A DNA stretch of 64,000 nt from Thermus brockianus. Lineage in GTDB: Bacteria > Deinococcota > Deinococci > Deinococcales > Thermaceae. The position numbers and the translations under genes were made by a program. The stretch's first letter is position 1. Each line of letters starts with the position of its first letter. This document shows positions 8,284 through 16,235 of this stretch, one piece after another. The notes below the pieces were generated by a model. That model ran no database searches. It was not told where the DNA came from and saw nothing but the letters and a program-made list of their open reading frames with translations. The DNA lies in assembly GCF_001880325.1 (NCBI RefSeq), contig NZ_CP016313.1, positions 1 through 64,000 of the forward strand. The letters are read 5' to 3'.

Positions 8284-9309
8284 ATGGAGGGCATGCTGGA
8301 CGATGTGCTAAGGCCCATCCACGGCGGGCCCGACGGGGGGCCTGAGCCCCTCTACGACTTCTCCACCAACGCCAACGCCCTGGGGCCCAACCCCGTGATA
8401 CTCGCCTACCTCAGGCGGGCCGACCCGAGCCGCTACCCCGACCCCCTCTACCGGAGGCTCCGCCGGGCCCTGGCGGAGGCCCACGGGGTGGCCCCGGAGC
8501 AGGTGGCGGTGGGCACGGGGACGAGCGAGCTCATCCACCGCCTGGCCCGCTGGAGCTACCTTAGGGGCCCCATCCTCCTCCTGCCCCCCACCTTCAGCGA
8601 GTACGCCCGGGCGGCGAGGGCCCTGGAGCTTCCCCTGTGGGAGGCGGGAAGCCCCGAGGAGTTCCTGGACCTCCTCCCCAAAAGCTCCCTGGCCTTCCTC
8701 TGCGTGCCCAACAATCCCACGGGAGAGGTCTACCCCTTCCTGGAGGAGGCGGCGGGGCGGGCCGGGGGCGCCTTGGTCCTGGACCTGGCCTACTACCCCC
8801 TCCTGGAAGCCCCGCCTCCCCTCCCTCGGAAGGCCTTCTGGCTCGTGGGCCCTAACAAGGCCCATGGCCTCACGGGGGTGCGGGCGGGGTACCTGGTGGC
8901 CCCCCTGGATCTCACCCGTTTCCAGCACCTCGCCCCTTCCTGGCCCGTTTCCGTCTACGGGGAGGCCCTCCTCCTGGGCCACCTGGACCCGGAGGCCCAG
9001 GCCTGGCTGGAGAGGGTCAAGGGGGAGCTCTTCCGCCTCCGCCGCCGCCTGGCGGAGGGGCTAAGAGGGTTGGGCCTCGAGGTGCGGGAAAGCCCCGCCA
9101 ACTTCCTCCTCGTCCGGGTGGGCCGGGCCACGGAGGTGGCCCTGGCCCTGAGGGAAAGGGGCATCCGGGTGCGGGACGGCACGAGCTTCGGCCTTCCCGA
9201 GTGGCTTAGGCTCTCGGCCCAAAGGGAGGAGGCCATCGCGGCCCTCCTGAAGGCCCTGGAGGAGGTCCTCGCCGGGGCGCCGGTGGACCAGGGCGCCCCA
9301 GGCCCCTAG
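8284..9309 (+). CDS. cobD: L-threonine-O-3-phosphate decarboxylase-like aminotransferase (CobD/CobC)
   Basis: A 341-residue PLP-dependent fold-type I protein. It resembles histidinol-phosphate aminotransferases and shows YDFSTNANALGPNP at the N-terminus, VGTGTSELIHRL, CVPNNPTGEVYP and the PLP lysine in VGPNKAHGLTGVRAGY. In a cobalamin cluster beside cbiB this type of protein makes the aminopropanol phosphate linker. A histidinol-phosphate aminotransferase role cannot be excluded from sequence alone. The ATG at 8284 is chosen because the family N-terminus begins there; a 35-base gap follows cbiB. Confidence 0.85.
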   Translation: MEGMLDDVLRPIHGGPDGGPEPLYDFSTNANALGPNPVILAYLRRADPSRYPDPLYRRLRRALAEAHGVAPEQVAVGTGTSELIHRLARWSYLRGPILLLPPTFSEYARAARALELPLWEAGSPEEFLDLLPKSSLAFLCVPNNPTGEVYPFLEEAAGRAGGALVLDLAYYPLLEAPPPLPRKAFWLVGPNKAHGLTGVRAGYLVAPLDLTRFQHLAPSWPVSVYGEALLLGHLDPEAQAWLERVKGELFRLRRRLAEGLRGLGLEVRESPANFLLVRVGRATEVALALRERGIRVRDGTSFGLPEWLRLSAQREEAIAALLKALEEVLAGAPVDQGAPGP

Positions 9310-9323
9310 GGGGGAGGTGCGGG

Positions 9324-11288
9324 TTGCGGGCCAAGGCCCTTGCGGTCTGGGGCACGGGGAGCGGGGTGGGAAAAAGCCTCTTCGTGGCGGGGCTTCTTCG
9401 CCACTTCCGGAGGCTTGGCCTCAAGGCCGCCCCCTTCAAGGCCCAGAACATGGCCAACCACGCCCGGGTGGTGGCGGGTGGGGAGATGGCCACGGCCCAG
9501 TGGCTCCAGGCCCGGGCGGCGGGGGTGGCGCCCGAGGTGCGCATGAACCCCGTGCTGGTGAAGCCCTTCGGGGAGCGGGGGGCCCAGGTGGTGGTCCTGG
9601 GGAGGGTGGACCCCTTCCTCTCCTCCCTCCCCTGGAGGGAACGGAAGCCCCACCTGGAAGCCCCCGTCCGGGAGGCCCTGGAGGGGCTTCTGGCAGAGTA
9701 CGAGCTCGTGGTCCTGGAGGGGGCGGGAAGCCCGGTGGAGCGCAACCTCTGGCCCGACCTCCCCAACCTCCAGGTGGCGGCGTGGGCGGGGGCCAGGGCC
9801 CTCCTGGTGGCGGACGTGGACCAAGGGGGGGCCTTGGGGGCCCTCTACGGCACCTGGGCCCTCCTGGGAGAGCACCGGGAGCGGCTTTTAGGCTTCGCCT
9901 TCAACAAGTTCCGGGGGGACCTTTCCCTCCTTAAGCCCGCCTACGGCCTCCTGGAGGCGTGGACGGGGGTGCCCGTCCTGGGCACCCTGCCCATGCTCCC
10001 CCTGGAGCTTCCCGAGGAGGACGGCTTCCGCCACCGCCTTCGGGGGGGAGAGGGGCCCAAGGTGGCCATCCTCCGCTACCCCCACGCCGCCAACCTGGAC
10101 GAGTTCTGGCCCCTCGCCGAGCTGGCCCGCGCGGTCTACGCCGAAACCCCCGAGGAGGCGGAAGGGGCCGAGCTCCTCATCCTCCCGGGAAGCCGGCTTC
10201 CCGCCCGGGACCTCCCCTGGCTTAAGGCCTTCCTCCCCCTCCTCCGGCGCCACGTGGAGGCGGGAAAGCCCCTCCTCGCCGTCTGCGGCGGGGCGGAGAT
10301 GCTCTCGGAGGTCATCGCGGACGAGGAGGGGGTGGAGGAGCAGGGGGTCTTCCCCGGCCTCGGCCTCCTCCCCTACCGGGTGCGCATGCGCCGGGAGAAG
10401 CGGGTGAAGGCGAGGCGGGTGCCCCTTTCGGGGTTGGCGGGCTACTGGGGGAGGCTGAACGGCCTCGAGGCGGAGGGCTACGAGATCCACCACGGGGAGG
10501 GGCTTCCCCTCATCCACCAGGAAGGAAGCCTCCTCGCCACCTGGCTCCACGGCCTCCTGGAAAACCCCGGGGTGCAACGGGCCCTCTTCGGCCGGGAGGC
10601 CCGGGCCCTGGACGAGGCCCTGGATAGCCTGGCGGACGCCCTGGAGCGCCACCTGGACCTCCCCCGCCTCCACCGGGCCCTGGGCCTTACGGGGAGGCTC
10701 TGGCAAGGGGTAGCCCCCCAAAGCCCCGACCCGCCCCCCAGGCCCGGCCTCGTCCTCCTCCTGGGCGGGGCGAGAAGCGGCAAGAGCCGCCACGCCCAGC
10801 GCCTCGCCGGTCCCCAGGCCACCCTCATCGCCACGGCGGAGGCCCGGGACGAGGAGATGGCAGACCGCATCCGGCGCCACCGGGCGGAGCGCCCCCCCAC
10901 CTGGGAAACCCTGGAGGAACCCCTGGACCTGGCGGGGGCCCTGGGGCGGGCCCGCCACCCCGTGGTGGTGGTGGACTGCCTCACCGTGTGGGTTTCCAAC
11001 CTCCTGGAGAGGAACCTGGACCCCTTGGCCGAGGTGGAGCGTTTCCTGAAGGCGGTGGCGGAAAGCGGCAAACGGGTCATCGCCATCTCCAACGAGGTGG
11101 GGATGGGCATCGTCCCCGCCAACGCCCTGGCCCGCCGCTACCGGGACCTCCTGGGCGGGGTGAACGCCCGGCTGGCGGAGGAGGCCGAGGCGGTCTACCT
11201 CCTGGTGGCGGGCCAACCCCTCCTCCTAAAGGGCGGGGAACCTGTGGCCCAGGCTACACCGGAGGGGCACCCTGGCCCGGAGATGTAG
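9324..11288 (+). CDS. cobQU: Cobyric acid synthase CobQ fused to adenosylcobinamide kinase/guanylyltransferase CobU
   Basis: A 654-residue fusion. Residues 1 to about 470 are CobQ/CbiP: P-loop-like WGTGSGVGKSLFVAGLL, KAQNMANHARVV, VLEGAGSPVERNL, then a class I glutamine amidotransferase domain with the catalytic Cys in VCGGAEML and the His motifs EIHHGEG and WLHGLLENPG. It amidates the corrin side chains. Residues about 475-654 are CobU: P-loop LLLGGARSGKSRHAQRLAG, RIRRHRAERPPTWETLEEP with the guanylylated-His region, VDCLTVWVSNLL and ISNEVGMGIVPANALAR. CobU phosphorylates and GMP-activates cobinamide. The start is TTG at 9324 after a GGGGAGGTG ribosome site. Confidence 0.92.
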   Translation: MRAKALAVWGTGSGVGKSLFVAGLLRHFRRLGLKAAPFKAQNMANHARVVAGGEMATAQWLQARAAGVAPEVRMNPVLVKPFGERGAQVVVLGRVDPFLSSLPWRERKPHLEAPVREALEGLLAEYELVVLEGAGSPVERNLWPDLPNLQVAAWAGARALLVADVDQGGALGALYGTWALLGEHRERLLGFAFNKFRGDLSLLKPAYGLLEAWTGVPVLGTLPMLPLELPEEDGFRHRLRGGEGPKVAILRYPHAANLDEFWPLAELARAVYAETPEEAEGAELLILPGSRLPARDLPWLKAFLPLLRRHVEAGKPLLAVCGGAEMLSEVIADEEGVEEQGVFPGLGLLPYRVRMRREKRVKARRVPLSGLAGYWGRLNGLEAEGYEIHHGEGLPLIHQEGSLLATWLHGLLENPGVQRALFGREARALDEALDSLADALERHLDLPRLHRALGLTGRLWQGVAPQSPDPPPRPGLVLLLGGARSGKSRHAQRLAGPQATLIATAEARDEEMADRIRRHRAERPPTWETLEEPLDLAGALGRARHPVVVVDCLTVWVSNLLERNLDPLAEVERFLKAVAESGKRVIAISNEVGMGIVPANALARRYRDLLGGVNARLAEEAEAVYLLVAGQPLLLKGGEPVAQATPEGHPGPEM

Positions 11289-11289
11289 T

Positions 11290-11356
11290 TTAGACAAAAG
11301 TTAGACAAAGCACCCGCTGCTAGGCTAAGCGTGCCCGATAGGGCAAGGAGGTCCTT
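11290..11356 (+). promoter_or_regulatory. Promoter region with direct repeats and strong ribosome site
   Basis: The 68-base gap between cobQU and the DUF4397 gene is AT-richer than its surroundings. It holds a direct repeat TTAGACAAA at 11290-11298 and 11301-11309, 11 bases apart, a TAGGCT box at 11321-11326, and a very strong Shine-Dalgarno sequence AAGGAGGT (11345-11352) four bases before the ATG. The -35/-10 spacing is not ideal for either repeat copy, so the repeat may instead be an operator. Inference only. Confidence 0.4.
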
Positions 11357-12019
11357 ATGCGCAGGTGGTTTCCCCTTCTCCTGACGGTTTTGGCCGGGCT
11401 TTCCCTAGCCCAAGGGGCCATGGTGCGGGTGGCCCACCTCTCCCCCGACGCCCCCGCCGTGGACGTTTTGGTAAACGGCCAGCGGGCCATCCAAAACCTG
11501 GCCTTTAAGGAAGTGACCCCCTACATCCCCCTCCCCGCCGCCCGGGTGCGGGTCCAGGTGGTGCCCGCCGGGCAGGAGGGCCCCGTGGTCATTGACGCGG
11601 AGCTGGACCTGCGGGACGGCGTCTACTATACCGTGGCCGCCACGGGCTTCCTGGCCCAGATCCGGCCCCAGGTGTACACGGACGCCCTGGCGGGCCTCTT
11701 CCCCCGGGCGGGCTACGCCCGCATCCGGGTGGTCCACACCTCCCCCGACGCCCCCGCCGTGGACGTGGCGGTGAAGGGCGGGACTGTGCTCTTCCCGAAC
11801 CTCCCCTTCCCCCGGGCCGGCCAGTACCTGGTGGTCCCGGCGGGGCGGTACGACCTGGAGGTGCGGGTGGCGGGCACGGCCACCGTGGCCCTGGAGCTCC
11901 CCGGGGTGGTGCTGGAAAGCGGCAAGACCTACACCGTCTTCGCCGTGGGAAGCGTCCAGGCGGGTACCCTCACCGTTGTGCCCGTGGTGGACGCCGCCGC
12001 CTTGGGCGGAAACCGCTAG
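11357..12019 (+). CDS. Secreted DUF4397-domain protein
   Basis: A 220-residue exported protein. Residues 1-19 are a signal peptide (basic start, hydrophobic core LLTVLAGLSLA, cleavage near AQG). The mature part is two copies of a beta-rich DUF4397-like unit, each opening with (V/I)RVxHxSPDAPAVDV (about residues 24 and 125), so it arose by internal duplication. The exact substrate is unknown; proteins of this type are usually cell-surface or periplasmic. It has its own promoter region and is followed by an intrinsic terminator, so it is probably a single-gene unit. Confidence 0.8.
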   Translation: MRRWFPLLLTVLAGLSLAQGAMVRVAHLSPDAPAVDVLVNGQRAIQNLAFKEVTPYIPLPAARVRVQVVPAGQEGPVVIDAELDLRDGVYYTVAATGFLAQIRPQVYTDALAGLFPRAGYARIRVVHTSPDAPAVDVAVKGGTVLFPNLPFPRAGQYLVVPAGRYDLEVRVAGTATVALELPGVVLESGKTYTVFAVGSVQAGTLTVVPVVDAAALGGNR

Positions 12020-12033
12020 AAGGGGTCTTTGGC

Positions 12034-12059
12034 GCCCCCAGGGCTTCCTGGGGGCTTTT
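12034..12059 (+). terminator. Intrinsic terminator after the DUF4397 gene
   Basis: A perfect 9-bp stem (GCCCCCAGG, loop GCTT, CCTGGGGGC) is followed by TTTT at 12056-12059. It ends 15 bases after the stop codon of the DUF4397 gene and only four bases before the next ATG (12063), so it occupies the whole leader of the following gene and may also act on it. Confidence 0.75.
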
Positions 12060-12062
12060 CCC

Positions 12063-12764
12063 ATGGCCCTTCCCCCCTGGCTCCTCCCCCTCCTCGCCTG
12101 CCCCCGGTGCGGGGCTCCCCTCGAGGGCTTCCGCTGCGCCCCGTGCGGGGTGGGCTACCCCTTAAGGGGTCCCTTTCCTGACCTGCGGGCCGGGAAGGAG
12201 CGTCTCCCCCTGGCCCTAGTCAACCGCTTCCCCCCCACCGCCTGGCTCTACGATGCCTGGCGGGGGCGGTCCACGGGCCTCCTCTCGGGAGGGGCCCTCA
12301 CCTTCGCCGAGGAGATCGCCCACCTCCGGGCGTGGCTCCTCCCCACGGGGGGGCCCTTCCTGGACGTGGGCACGGGAACGGGGGTTTACCGGGAGGCCCT
12401 GGGGGAAAGGGCCGTGGGCATAGACCCCTCCCCCGCCTTCCTCCGGGTGGCCGCCCGGCGCCGGCCCGGCCCCTACCTCCTCGCCCACGGGGAGGCCCTC
12501 CCCTTCGGCGCGGGGGTGTTTTCCGGGGTGGCCATCGGGCCCACCTGGAACGAGTTCCAAGACCCTAGGCGGGCGGCCCTCGAGGCCAGGCGGGTGCTCC
12601 GGAAGGGAGGAAGGCTTTTTGGGATGCTCCTCCTGGGCCCGGGGCCCTCCTTTGGGCTTTTCCGGCCGGGTGGGGAAAAGGTCCTTTCCCTTCTCCAGGA
12701 AGCGGGCTTCCGGGCCGAACTCCTCCGCTTTGGGCGGCTTGGCCTGGTGCTGGCGGAGGCGTAA
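12063..12764 (+). CDS. SAM-dependent methyltransferase with N-terminal zinc-ribbon (Trm112-like) segment
   Basis: A 233-residue protein. The N-terminal 40 residues hold two Cys pairs (CPRCG and CAPCG) and resemble the Trm112/YcaR-type zinc segment that precedes some class I methyltransferases. The SAM motif FLDVGTGTGVYREALG is at about residue 98, followed by GIDPSPAFL, and then a typical Rossmann C-terminal half. The methyl acceptor is unknown; similar architecture is seen in methyltransferases for RNA, quinones and sugars. An unusual feature is the terminator hairpin immediately before the ATG. Confidence 0.75.
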   Translation: MALPPWLLPLLACPRCGAPLEGFRCAPCGVGYPLRGPFPDLRAGKERLPLALVNRFPPTAWLYDAWRGRSTGLLSGGALTFAEEIAHLRAWLLPTGGPFLDVGTGTGVYREALGERAVGIDPSPAFLRVAARRRPGPYLLAHGEALPFGAGVFSGVAIGPTWNEFQDPRRAALEARRVLRKGGRLFGMLLLGPGPSFGLFRPGGEKVLSLLQEAGFRAELLRFGRLGLVLAEA

Positions 12765-12908
12765 ACCCTTCGCCTTTGGAAGGGCGTCCCCACAAGGGGA
12801 AAGGACGGCCGAGGGGGTCATGACCACCCGGGGGGCTCTTCCCGGGAAGTGGGCGCGAAGGTGGCCCCGCACCCAAAGCCCGGCCATCCCTCGGGCCACC
12901 ATGGGGGC

Positions 12909-14186
12909 ATGCGCCCCCTCGCCCTTGGCCTCCTCCTGGGCTCGGCCTTGGCGGCCTCCTACCTGGGCCTCCCCGGCGCCGACACCGGGCGCCCGGCCCT
13001 GGACCGGAGCTACGCCCTGGTCTACCGGGCGGAAAATCCACGGGCGGTGCTCCTCCTCGTCCGGGGCCTCCTTGGGGGGAGCACCAACTTCGCCCTCCTG
13101 GCGGAGCACCTACGGCGGGAAGCCCCTTGGCTGGAGGTGTGGGCCTGGGAGCGGCGGGCCAACGGCCTGGAGGACCGCAGGGGCTTCCTGGGGGAAGACC
13201 CCTTGGCCTACTACCAAGCCCTCCCCGAGCCCGACCTCTCCCCCCTGCGGGACTTCGGCCTAGAGGTCCACCTGAAGGACCTGGACCTGGCGGTGGCGGA
13301 GGCGAGCAAACGGGCCCCCGTGGTCCTGGCCGGCCACTCCCTGGGGGCGAGCCTGGCCACCCTCTACGCCTGGGCCCACGGAGAGAAGCTCCTGGGCCTC
13401 GTCCTCCTGGACGGCACCTTGGGGCTTGTGACCCTTTCCCGGGAGGCCTTCCTGCGGGGCCAGGAAACCCCTTTGGGCCCCCTCCCCGGCCTGGAGGACC
13501 TCCTCTCGGGGCGGGCAAGCCCCGTCTTCCGGCTCCCAGGACTCTCCCCAAGGGACCTCGCCCTGGCGGAGGCGGAGGCCTTCCTGGCGGGGAAGCGCCC
13601 CGAGGAGCCCGTGCCCTTTGGGCCCTACCGGGCCACCCGGGAGGCCAAGGCCCTCCTCCGGGTGGACGACCACTACAGCCCCTTCCCCCTCTTCAGCGTG
13701 AGCGCCGGCCGGGCCTGGGCCCGGGAGGGGTTGAGCCTCCTCGGCCTCCTCCAGGGCAGGCTCACCCTCACGGTGCGGGGCCCTAGGGCCGGGCCCATCC
13801 GCTGGCGGGACACGGGGGAGGCCACGGACCCGAGGGCCTTCCTCAAGGCCTTCGCCCGGGAGGAGACGGGGTTTTCCGAGTGGTACTTCCCCTACCGCCT
13901 CCTCCTGGAGGTGGCGGGCTACCCCTACGTGCGGCCGGACCTGAAGCCTAGACCCCTGCCCTACCCCGTCCTGGCCCTGGGGGCGGGCCGGGGCCTCGTG
14001 GACCGGCCCGAGGCCTTCCGCCTCCCCGAGCTCTTCCCCGAAACCCCTAGCAAGGCCCAGGTTCTCCCCGGCCTCACCCACCTGGACCTCCTCACGGAGC
14101 GGGAGGGTAGGACGGCCCGGGCGCTAAGGGATTACCTAGAACTCCTCCTAGGCCCAAGTAGGCCAGGGCCAGCCGGGCCGCCCTGA
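12909..14186 (+). CDS. Exported alpha/beta hydrolase
   Basis: A 425-residue protein with a signal peptide at 1-16 (PLALGLLLGSALAAS) and an alpha/beta-hydrolase core. The nucleophile elbow GHSLGAS lies at about residues 141-147, after VVLA, and the C-terminal LTHLDLLT could carry the catalytic His. The substrate is not predictable. The last 95 bases overlap the end of the convergent oxidoreductase gene. The upstream gap (12765-12908) contains short inverted repeats (GTCATGAC and CCCGGG units) but no clear promoter. Confidence 0.75.
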   Translation: MRPLALGLLLGSALAASYLGLPGADTGRPALDRSYALVYRAENPRAVLLLVRGLLGGSTNFALLAEHLRREAPWLEVWAWERRANGLEDRRGFLGEDPLAYYQALPEPDLSPLRDFGLEVHLKDLDLAVAEASKRAPVVLAGHSLGASLATLYAWAHGEKLLGLVLLDGTLGLVTLSREAFLRGQETPLGPLPGLEDLLSGRASPVFRLPGLSPRDLALAEAEAFLAGKRPEEPVPFGPYRATREAKALLRVDDHYSPFPLFSVSAGRAWAREGLSLLGLLQGRLTLTVRGPRAGPIRWRDTGEATDPRAFLKAFAREETGFSEWYFPYRLLLEVAGYPYVRPDLKPRPLPYPVLALGAGRGLVDRPEAFRLPELFPETPSKAQVLPGLTHLDLLTEREGRTARALRDYLELLLGPSRPGPAGPP

Positions 14187-15495
14187 GCCCGGAAAGGGCG
14201 GCGGCGGGGATGCCCTGCCCGGGGAAAACCCCCTCCCCCACCCGGAAGGCGTTCCGCAGGAGGCGCACCCGGGGGAAGCGGAAGGGGTGGGTCTGGGGGA
14301 TGCCCCCCACCCAGGCCCGGCCGGCGAAGCGCCGGTAGGTGAGGGGGGTGGCGGCGAAGAGGAGGATGGCCTCCCGAAGCCCGGGGAGGAGGGCCTCCCC
14401 TAGCGCCAGGGCCTTGGCCTGCCAGCGGGCCTTGGCCCTCCGGTAGTCCTCCCCCTCCAGCCCCGCCCACAGGGCCAAGGGGGTGTGGAGGGAGAGGCTG
14501 AAGAGGGTCCTTTCCCCTTCGGGCCGCAAGGAGAGGAAGGCGAAGGGCCTTTCCCGGGCGTTTTGCCGGTAGTAGGGAGGGCTAGCCCGGAAGGGCAGGA
14601 CCCCGTAGACCACGAAGGCCCCCCAACCGTCCCCGGGAACCCGCTCCGGGAGGCCCAGAAGGGGCTCGGGGGGGACGTTGAGGACGAAGACCTCCCCCGC
14701 CACCACCTCCCGCTCCCCCCGGCGCCGGCCCCCGTAGACCACCTCCACCCCGTGGGCCCGGCCCTCCCGGTGGAGGAGGCGCACCGCCCTGGCCTTGTAG
14801 CGCACCTCGAGGCCCCCCGCCAAGGCCTCGGCCAGAAGGCCCACGTAGGGGGGAAGGGCCGCCCCCAGGTGGGGCAGGTCCAGGCCCAGGGCGGCGTAGA
14901 GGGCGTAGGGGTCCTTCGTTTGGGCGCTGATGAGGAGTTGCGCCTCGAGGAAAAGGCGGAAGGCCGGGTCCTCCGGGGCCCGCCTCGAGGCCCGCGCGAG
15001 GAGGTCCGGCAGGAGGGGGAGAAGCCCGGGGAGGGTGCGGAGGAGGAGGGGCGCCTCCTCGGGTTCGGGGGGCCAGGGGAGGCGGGGCGCTAGGGCGAGG
15101 AGGCGCTCCGCCCGGTCCCGCTGCCAGGCCCAAAAGGGGAGAACCCCCTTCCCGAAAAAGTCCACCTGGGCCTCCCGCTCCGCCTCCCGCCCCACGGGCC
15201 GGACGAGGGGGCCCCGGGGGAGGAGGACCTGGAGGAGGGGAAAGCCCTCGGGAAGGGGCCTGACGGGGGGCTCCACCCCCGCCGCCTCCAGGGCCAAGGC
15301 CAGGGGAGCGCCGGGGGCGAGGCCCGTGAGGAGGGTGGCCCCCGCCTCAAAGCGGAAGCCCCGGTGATGGAAGCTTCCCGCAAGCCCCCCCGGGTAGGTG
15401 TGGGCCTCCAGCACCACCACCTCGAGGCCCGCCCGCTTAAGGACCTGGGCCGCCACCAAGCCCCCGATCCCGGCCCCCACCACCACCGCCCGCAC
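14092..15495 (-). CDS. CrtI-like FAD-dependent oxidoreductase (phytoene desaturase/carotenoid isomerase superfamily)
   Basis: A 467-residue flavoprotein. It starts VVVGAGIGGLVAAQVLKRAG, the Rossmann FAD motif, followed by the second-strand acidic residue and the HTYPGGLAGSF motif of the superfamily; the C-terminal region ends with a GEGVFPGQGIPAAALSG flavin-binding motif. Such enzymes desaturate or isomerise carotenoids or related polyenes. Thermus plasmids carry carotenoid genes, but no other crt gene is seen next to this one, so the substrate is open. It overlaps the convergent hydrolase gene by 95 bp. Confidence 0.8.
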   Translation of the reverse strand: MRAVVVGAGIGGLVAAQVLKRAGLEVVVLEAHTYPGGLAGSFHHRGFRFEAGATLLTGLAPGAPLALALEAAGVEPPVRPLPEGFPLLQVLLPRGPLVRPVGREAEREAQVDFFGKGVLPFWAWQRDRAERLLALAPRLPWPPEPEEAPLLLRTLPGLLPLLPDLLARASRRAPEDPAFRLFLEAQLLISAQTKDPYALYAALGLDLPHLGAALPPYVGLLAEALAGGLEVRYKARAVRLLHREGRAHGVEVVYGGRRRGEREVVAGEVFVLNVPPEPLLGLPERVPGDGWGAFVVYGVLPFRASPPYYRQNARERPFAFLSLRPEGERTLFSLSLHTPLALWAGLEGEDYRRAKARWQAKALALGEALLPGLREAILLFAATPLTYRRFAGRAWVGGIPQTHPFRFPRVRLLRNAFRVGEGVFPGQGIPAAALSGLRAARLALAYLGLGGVLGNPLAPGPSYPPAP

Positions 15496-15541
15496 GTGCC
15501 CCAGACTAGGAGCCCAGGGAGGGAAAAACCTTTGCCCAGGC

Positions 15542-15547
15542 TATACT
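15542..15547 (+). promoter_or_regulatory. -10 box TATACT, leaderless start of HEPN gene
   Basis: TATACT lies seven bases before the GTG of the HEPN gene, a spacing typical of leaderless Thermus transcripts. No convincing -35 box is visible. The gene on the other strand starts at 15495, so the short gap is divergent. Confidence 0.5.
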
Positions 15548-15554
15548 GGAAGCG

Positions 15555-15907
15555 GTGCGGCCCGAGGCGGCAAACCTCCTCGCCCAAGCCCGGGAGGATC
15601 GGGTCACGGCGGAAACCCTCCAGGGAACGGGTACTCCGCCGCCGTCTTCGCCCAGCAGGCGGGGGAGAAAGCCCTAGGGGTGGAGCGCCTGCGCACCTAT
15701 CCCCGGTCCCACGATCTCCTGGCCCTCGCGGAGGGCCTGGGGGCTCCCGAGGGGGTGCGGGAGGCAAGCCGCCCCTTCACCCTGAGCCGCTACCCCGACG
15801 TGGCGGGCACCCTCCCCGCCCGGCTCTATGGGAAGGCCCAAGGGGAGGCGCGCCTCGAGGCGGCCAAGGAGGTGCTCTCATGGGTGGAGGCGAGCTTGCG
15901 CCCCTGA
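15555..15907 (+). pseudogene. HEPN-domain protein, frameshifted
   Basis: The first 25 codons (VRPEAANLLAQAREDRVTAE, then TLQGTG) match the start of small HEPN-domain proteins, but the continuation YSAAVFAQQAGEKAL is in the -1 frame from about 15632. An intact relative would read GTGRYSAAVF, so roughly four bases are missing near 15627-15632. The rest runs to a stop at 15905-15907 with RSHDLLAL, as in the family. HEPN proteins of this type pair with the nucleotidyltransferase encoded next, forming a toxin-antitoxin-like module. The lesion could be real decay or a sequence error. Start GTG follows a TATACT box. Confidence 0.75.
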
Positions 15908-16212
15908 AGGAAGCCCTGCGCCAAGCCCCCTTCCCCATCGCCCTGGCCCTCCTCTTCGGCTCCCGCGCCCGCGGGGACGCCCTTTTGGAAAGCGACTACG
16001 ACCTCCTGGTGGTCTCCCCCGCCTTCCGGGGGATGAACTATCTGGACCGGCTCCTCCTCCTCCACCGGACCCTTCCCTTGCGGCACGTGGACTACGTGGC
16101 CCTAACCCCCGAGGAGTGGGCCGCCCGAAGGGAGGAGCTCGGGGTAGTGGGGGAGGCGGCCCGGGAGGGGATCGTCCTCCTGGAAAACCCTTCCCCGCCA
16201 CCATCCCGGTAG
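15880..16212 (+). CDS. MNT-type nucleotidyltransferase (partner of HEPN gene)
   Basis: A 110-residue minimal nucleotidyltransferase. It shows the LLFGSRARGDALLESDYDLL motif, with the GSxARG loop and the two catalytic acidic residues of DYD. In HEPN/MNT modules the nucleotidyltransferase modifies and neutralises the HEPN RNase. It overlaps the end of the frameshifted HEPN gene by 28 bases, so the two were co-translated. If the HEPN partner is dead, this may be a relic. Confidence 0.8.
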   Translation: MGGGELAPLKEALRQAPFPIALALLFGSRARGDALLESDYDLLVVSPAFRGMNYLDRLLLLHRTLPLRHVDYVALTPEEWAARREELGVVGEAAREGIVLLENPSPPPSR

Positions 16213-16223
16213 ACGGGCGGGGC

Positions 16224-16229
16224 TAGGCT
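16224..16229 (+). promoter_or_regulatory. -10 box TAGGCT, leaderless start
   Basis: TAGGCT ends six bases before the ATG at 16236; a second partly overlapping copy (CTAGGC) adjoins it. This matches the leaderless promoter pattern seen repeatedly in the window. No clear -35 element. Confidence 0.45.
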
Positions 16230-16235
16230 AGGCCC

